A stretch of 64,000 nucleotides of DNA, from positions 248,001 to 312,000 of the forward strand of contig JAWUZG010000297.1 of the NCBI GenBank assembly GCA_036785705.1, written 5' to 3'. The stretch is from Acanthornis magna (Eukaryota > Chordata > Aves > Passeriformes > Acanthizidae). Under the pieces are notes generated by a model. That model worked only from the letters and a program-made list of their open reading frames with translations. It did not search any database and was not told the origin of the DNA. Within the stretch, counting starts at the first letter, position 1; each line of letters begins with the position of its first letter. The position numbers and the translations under genes are program-made. Below are positions 61,516 through 64,000 of this stretch, piece by piece.

Positions 61516-64000
61516 CTTCCTGCCACATGCTCCTCTAACAGGCTATAGCTAAGGGGAGGGGAAACCTGCCCTGGCCCCTGTGACCCCTTTCAGCAGATGC
61601 CTTTGGGGCACAGGGCAGGCTGCCCTTTCCCTGATCGCCACTGGGAAGCCTTGGAGGAGGAGCTGCTGGAGCAGAGCTGACAAGTTCACATGGTGAGCTC
61701 TACCTCTGCAGCCAGGAGAGGCAGAGAGACACAGCCAGCCTTTGGAGATGGCAGGGGGATATATGAAAGGGCAGCAAGAAAGGCCTTGTAGAATTTTCTT
61801 TGATCCAGGAAATGAGCAGGTATTGCTCAGCTGAAAGCCTGGCTGGAGGAAAGGGCCTGTCCTGCCAGGGCACCGAGGCTGGGGGAGAGATTTATTTGCA
61901 GTCCCCTTTGCTTTCACTCTTTCACTCAGCAGAGATGAGGACAGATATTTCTTCTGTTAATAGAGTTTACTGCTCCAGCTGGCATTCGAACAAAACCGCC
62001 TTTCTGAGATGCTGAGGTACTCCACTCAGGCAATAGATCTCAGCACTTAATCCTAAAACCTCCTGTTGATTTGAGGTCTGCTAGAGTTACAAAAGAATAA
62101 AAAAAATAAAGTAGAAAGCTGAGAAACAACCTCCCTTTCACCAGGCGGTACAACATAAGGCATTGTACTAAATCTGACTAAATGTGTTTTTAGCAACACA
62201 GAACTTGCAGAGTCTTGCAGTGCCAAATGTGTGAGTCTAGTGTGTTGAATTTGTTAGTTTATTGATGATTGCACACATTTAGTCTTTTGGAAGAATAAAT
62301 TACTCAGTATAACAATACACAGTAATGATAGCCTTTTCTGACTTTGTGTGGTCAGAAATGATGTATAGAGACAAAATGCTAAACACCATGTTTTGTGGAC
62401 AATAATTGTTAGGAGTAAAGTGTGTTTTCTTTTGTTACAACACTTACGAACATGTCAAAGTTGAGATACCATACTGATGCTTGTGCTGATACTTAGCACT
62501 TTGCATGTTCACAGCCCTGTACAAACATTAATGAACCAATGTAAACAATCATTTTCATCATGTGGCTTAATATAATAAGGCATTGTGAACCTTGTTTTGC
62601 CTCTGTATGCACAAGGGATTGTAATTTACGCTCCTTTCCATGCGCAATGAAGGCTATTCCTGTCATCTACCCTCTCACAATCATCCTTTTCCTGTGCAGT
62701 TCCCACTGAAGCAGGGGACAGGGCTCTAAAGAGCCTGGGCCATAATTTGGTTGGCTCTCTTCCAGCTTTCTAGATGGTGCCAGTTTGCTCCAGGCTTCCT
62801 CTGTGCTATATCATTGCAAATCCCTTTTTGAGGGGTGTCGTTTCCCCCACATCTGGAATTACCTCTCTCACTGCACTGCCAGGAATAAAAGCCCACCTGC
62901 ATTTCAAAAGTGCATGTCTGCTACGTTGTCTTACACATTTGTCAGCAGGAAAGCACTGCCTGCATTGTGCTATTTTTTAAAATTTATTTTCTTTTAGAAT
63001 GTTAGTTACCCTTTTGCTTCAAGCTAGGAGTATGTGCATCTATTTTGCCAGCATGATTTCAAAGAGCTGTATTTCAGATATTAAGTGTGCACTCTCAGGA
63101 CTTGCAAGAGCTCGAGCAAGTAAATTAGCAGACCAGAATGAAGTCAAGTGAAGTACCAAAGGGCTCCAGATACTTTAGGATTACAGCAGAAAGCATAATA
63201 TGAGGGCCAGCTCTCCCAGTTGTTGAAAGTGTGCTTGGAGAGAGGTGAGAAGACAGCAGCCTCTACCAGCTGGTGCTAAGTCCCACAGCACTGATTACAA
63301 GCTGAAGAAATCTTTACTGGTGGTATCTCCATATCATACCCAGCTGTGAGCAGGGAATTGCCTTTGTAGCCAAACTGGCCATGTCCTGTGAAACCACAGG
63401 ATTTATTGACTTCATGGCAAGATCAGGCTCTTTTGACTCCAGGAATGGTTAGCCTCTTTGCACAAAAGGTTAAGGTGAAAGGTGTGGGTGTTAATGTTAT
63501 TTATGCTGTTAGTGGACTACAGAGTTCCACACTGGCTAAAATGTGATGAATTGAGCAGAAATAATTGAAGTCTGTGTCCCACACAGTGTTGAGGGGAGAC
63601 ATGCACCTGACAGCTGATACAGTTAAGCATTTGCAGCTTAAAGGTGCATATCCTCTGTGCTTCTTGGGCAGCAAACAGGAGTTGAATTATTCACGTTATT
63701 CAGTGCAGATGTCTGGCTTTTAGTCTCATCATTCATCATTGCTCAGCAAACACCTGTGTTCATACATTGCATCATAAATACTGCAAAATGAATTGTGAAT
63801 TTTATGCTCCTTGAATAGAACTCGGACTCACAGCCACACAATAAGATGCACAATGACCATGCTGTATTACTTGTTAAGTATATATTGGAGAATAATGGTT
63901 GAACCCAGTTATTTCTGGATATATGAGAGAGAGATTTCTGGATTTATTTTTTTTTTTATACTTAATACACCCTGGGCCAGCAGGGGATTGTGCTCTGTTG
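61516..64000. other. unique non-coding sequence
   Basis: No recognised gene or mobile element. 61,540-61,900 is GC-richer with a 122-codon minus-strand frame (61549-61917) that has no recognisable motif. The remainder is AT-rich, with only a short T run near 63,947-63,957. Confidence 0.65.

Noticed and set aside
1..64000. tRNA, rRNA, snRNA, CRISPR array, bacterial operons or mitochondrial insert
   Set aside because: I looked for characteristic boxes and repeats and saw none. The sequence is vertebrate nuclear DNA with no such signals legible by eye.

Overview
The window looks like vertebrate nuclear DNA from a bird. The evidence is the repeats. There are several CR1 LINE pieces, including a 3' end that closes with the ATTCTATG/ATTCTGTG octamer pair typical of avian and reptilian CR1. 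There is also a solo LTR that I recognise as a family widely dispersed in bird genomes. The sequence is AT-rich and CpG-poor, has no operon-like coding and contains no long open frame that I can assign to a protein. A passerine or other neoavian bird is plausible but cannot be proved from here.

No complete gene, tRNA, rRNA or snRNA could be recognised. I read the window as intergenic or deep-intronic sequence of a low-gene-density region. The longest open frames (187, 156 and 152 codons, all on the minus strand) show no domain I recognise and behave as chance frames in locally GC-richer sequence. Four places have features of an exon and are listed as weak candidates only: 4,699-4,896 (minus), 14,680-14,746 (plus), 19,845-19,851 (plus, a possible 7-nt microexon) and 46,437-46,532 (plus).

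Layout: 0-8 kb is unique sequence with a short tandem repeat, two inverted repeats, a 41-nt T tract and a G-quadruplex motif at 7.3 kb. A 533-bp solo LTR lies at 8.02-8.56 kb (minus). 8.6-15 kb is unique sequence with minor simple repeats. An ancient CR1/L3-like relic lies at 15.0-15.6 kb (plus). 15.6-27.3 kb is unique, with an RFX X-box-like palindrome and the microexon candidate. Two CR1 pieces lie at 27.3-28.3 kb (plus). 28.3-30.3 kb holds two AT-rich segments that unusually keep clustered CpGs. A 146-bp GGAA repeat array with a regular TGGTGC interruption lies at 30.3-30.45 kb. 30.5-43.4 kb is unique. A CR1 insertion with divergent halves lies at 43.4-44.0 kb. 44-61.3 kb is unique, with a perfect 13-bp-stem hairpin at 54.57 kb and a nested inverted-repeat segment at 56.5 kb. 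An antisense CR1 reverse-transcriptase relic lies at 61.3-61.5 kb, and the remainder to 64 kb is unique.

The best leads are the CR1 at 43.4-44.0 kb, whose geometry fits twin-priming inversion, the interrupted GGAA array, the paired CpG-retaining segments near 28.7-29.2 kb, and the unassigned exon-like element at 14.68 kb. I see no convincing new multi-gene system here.
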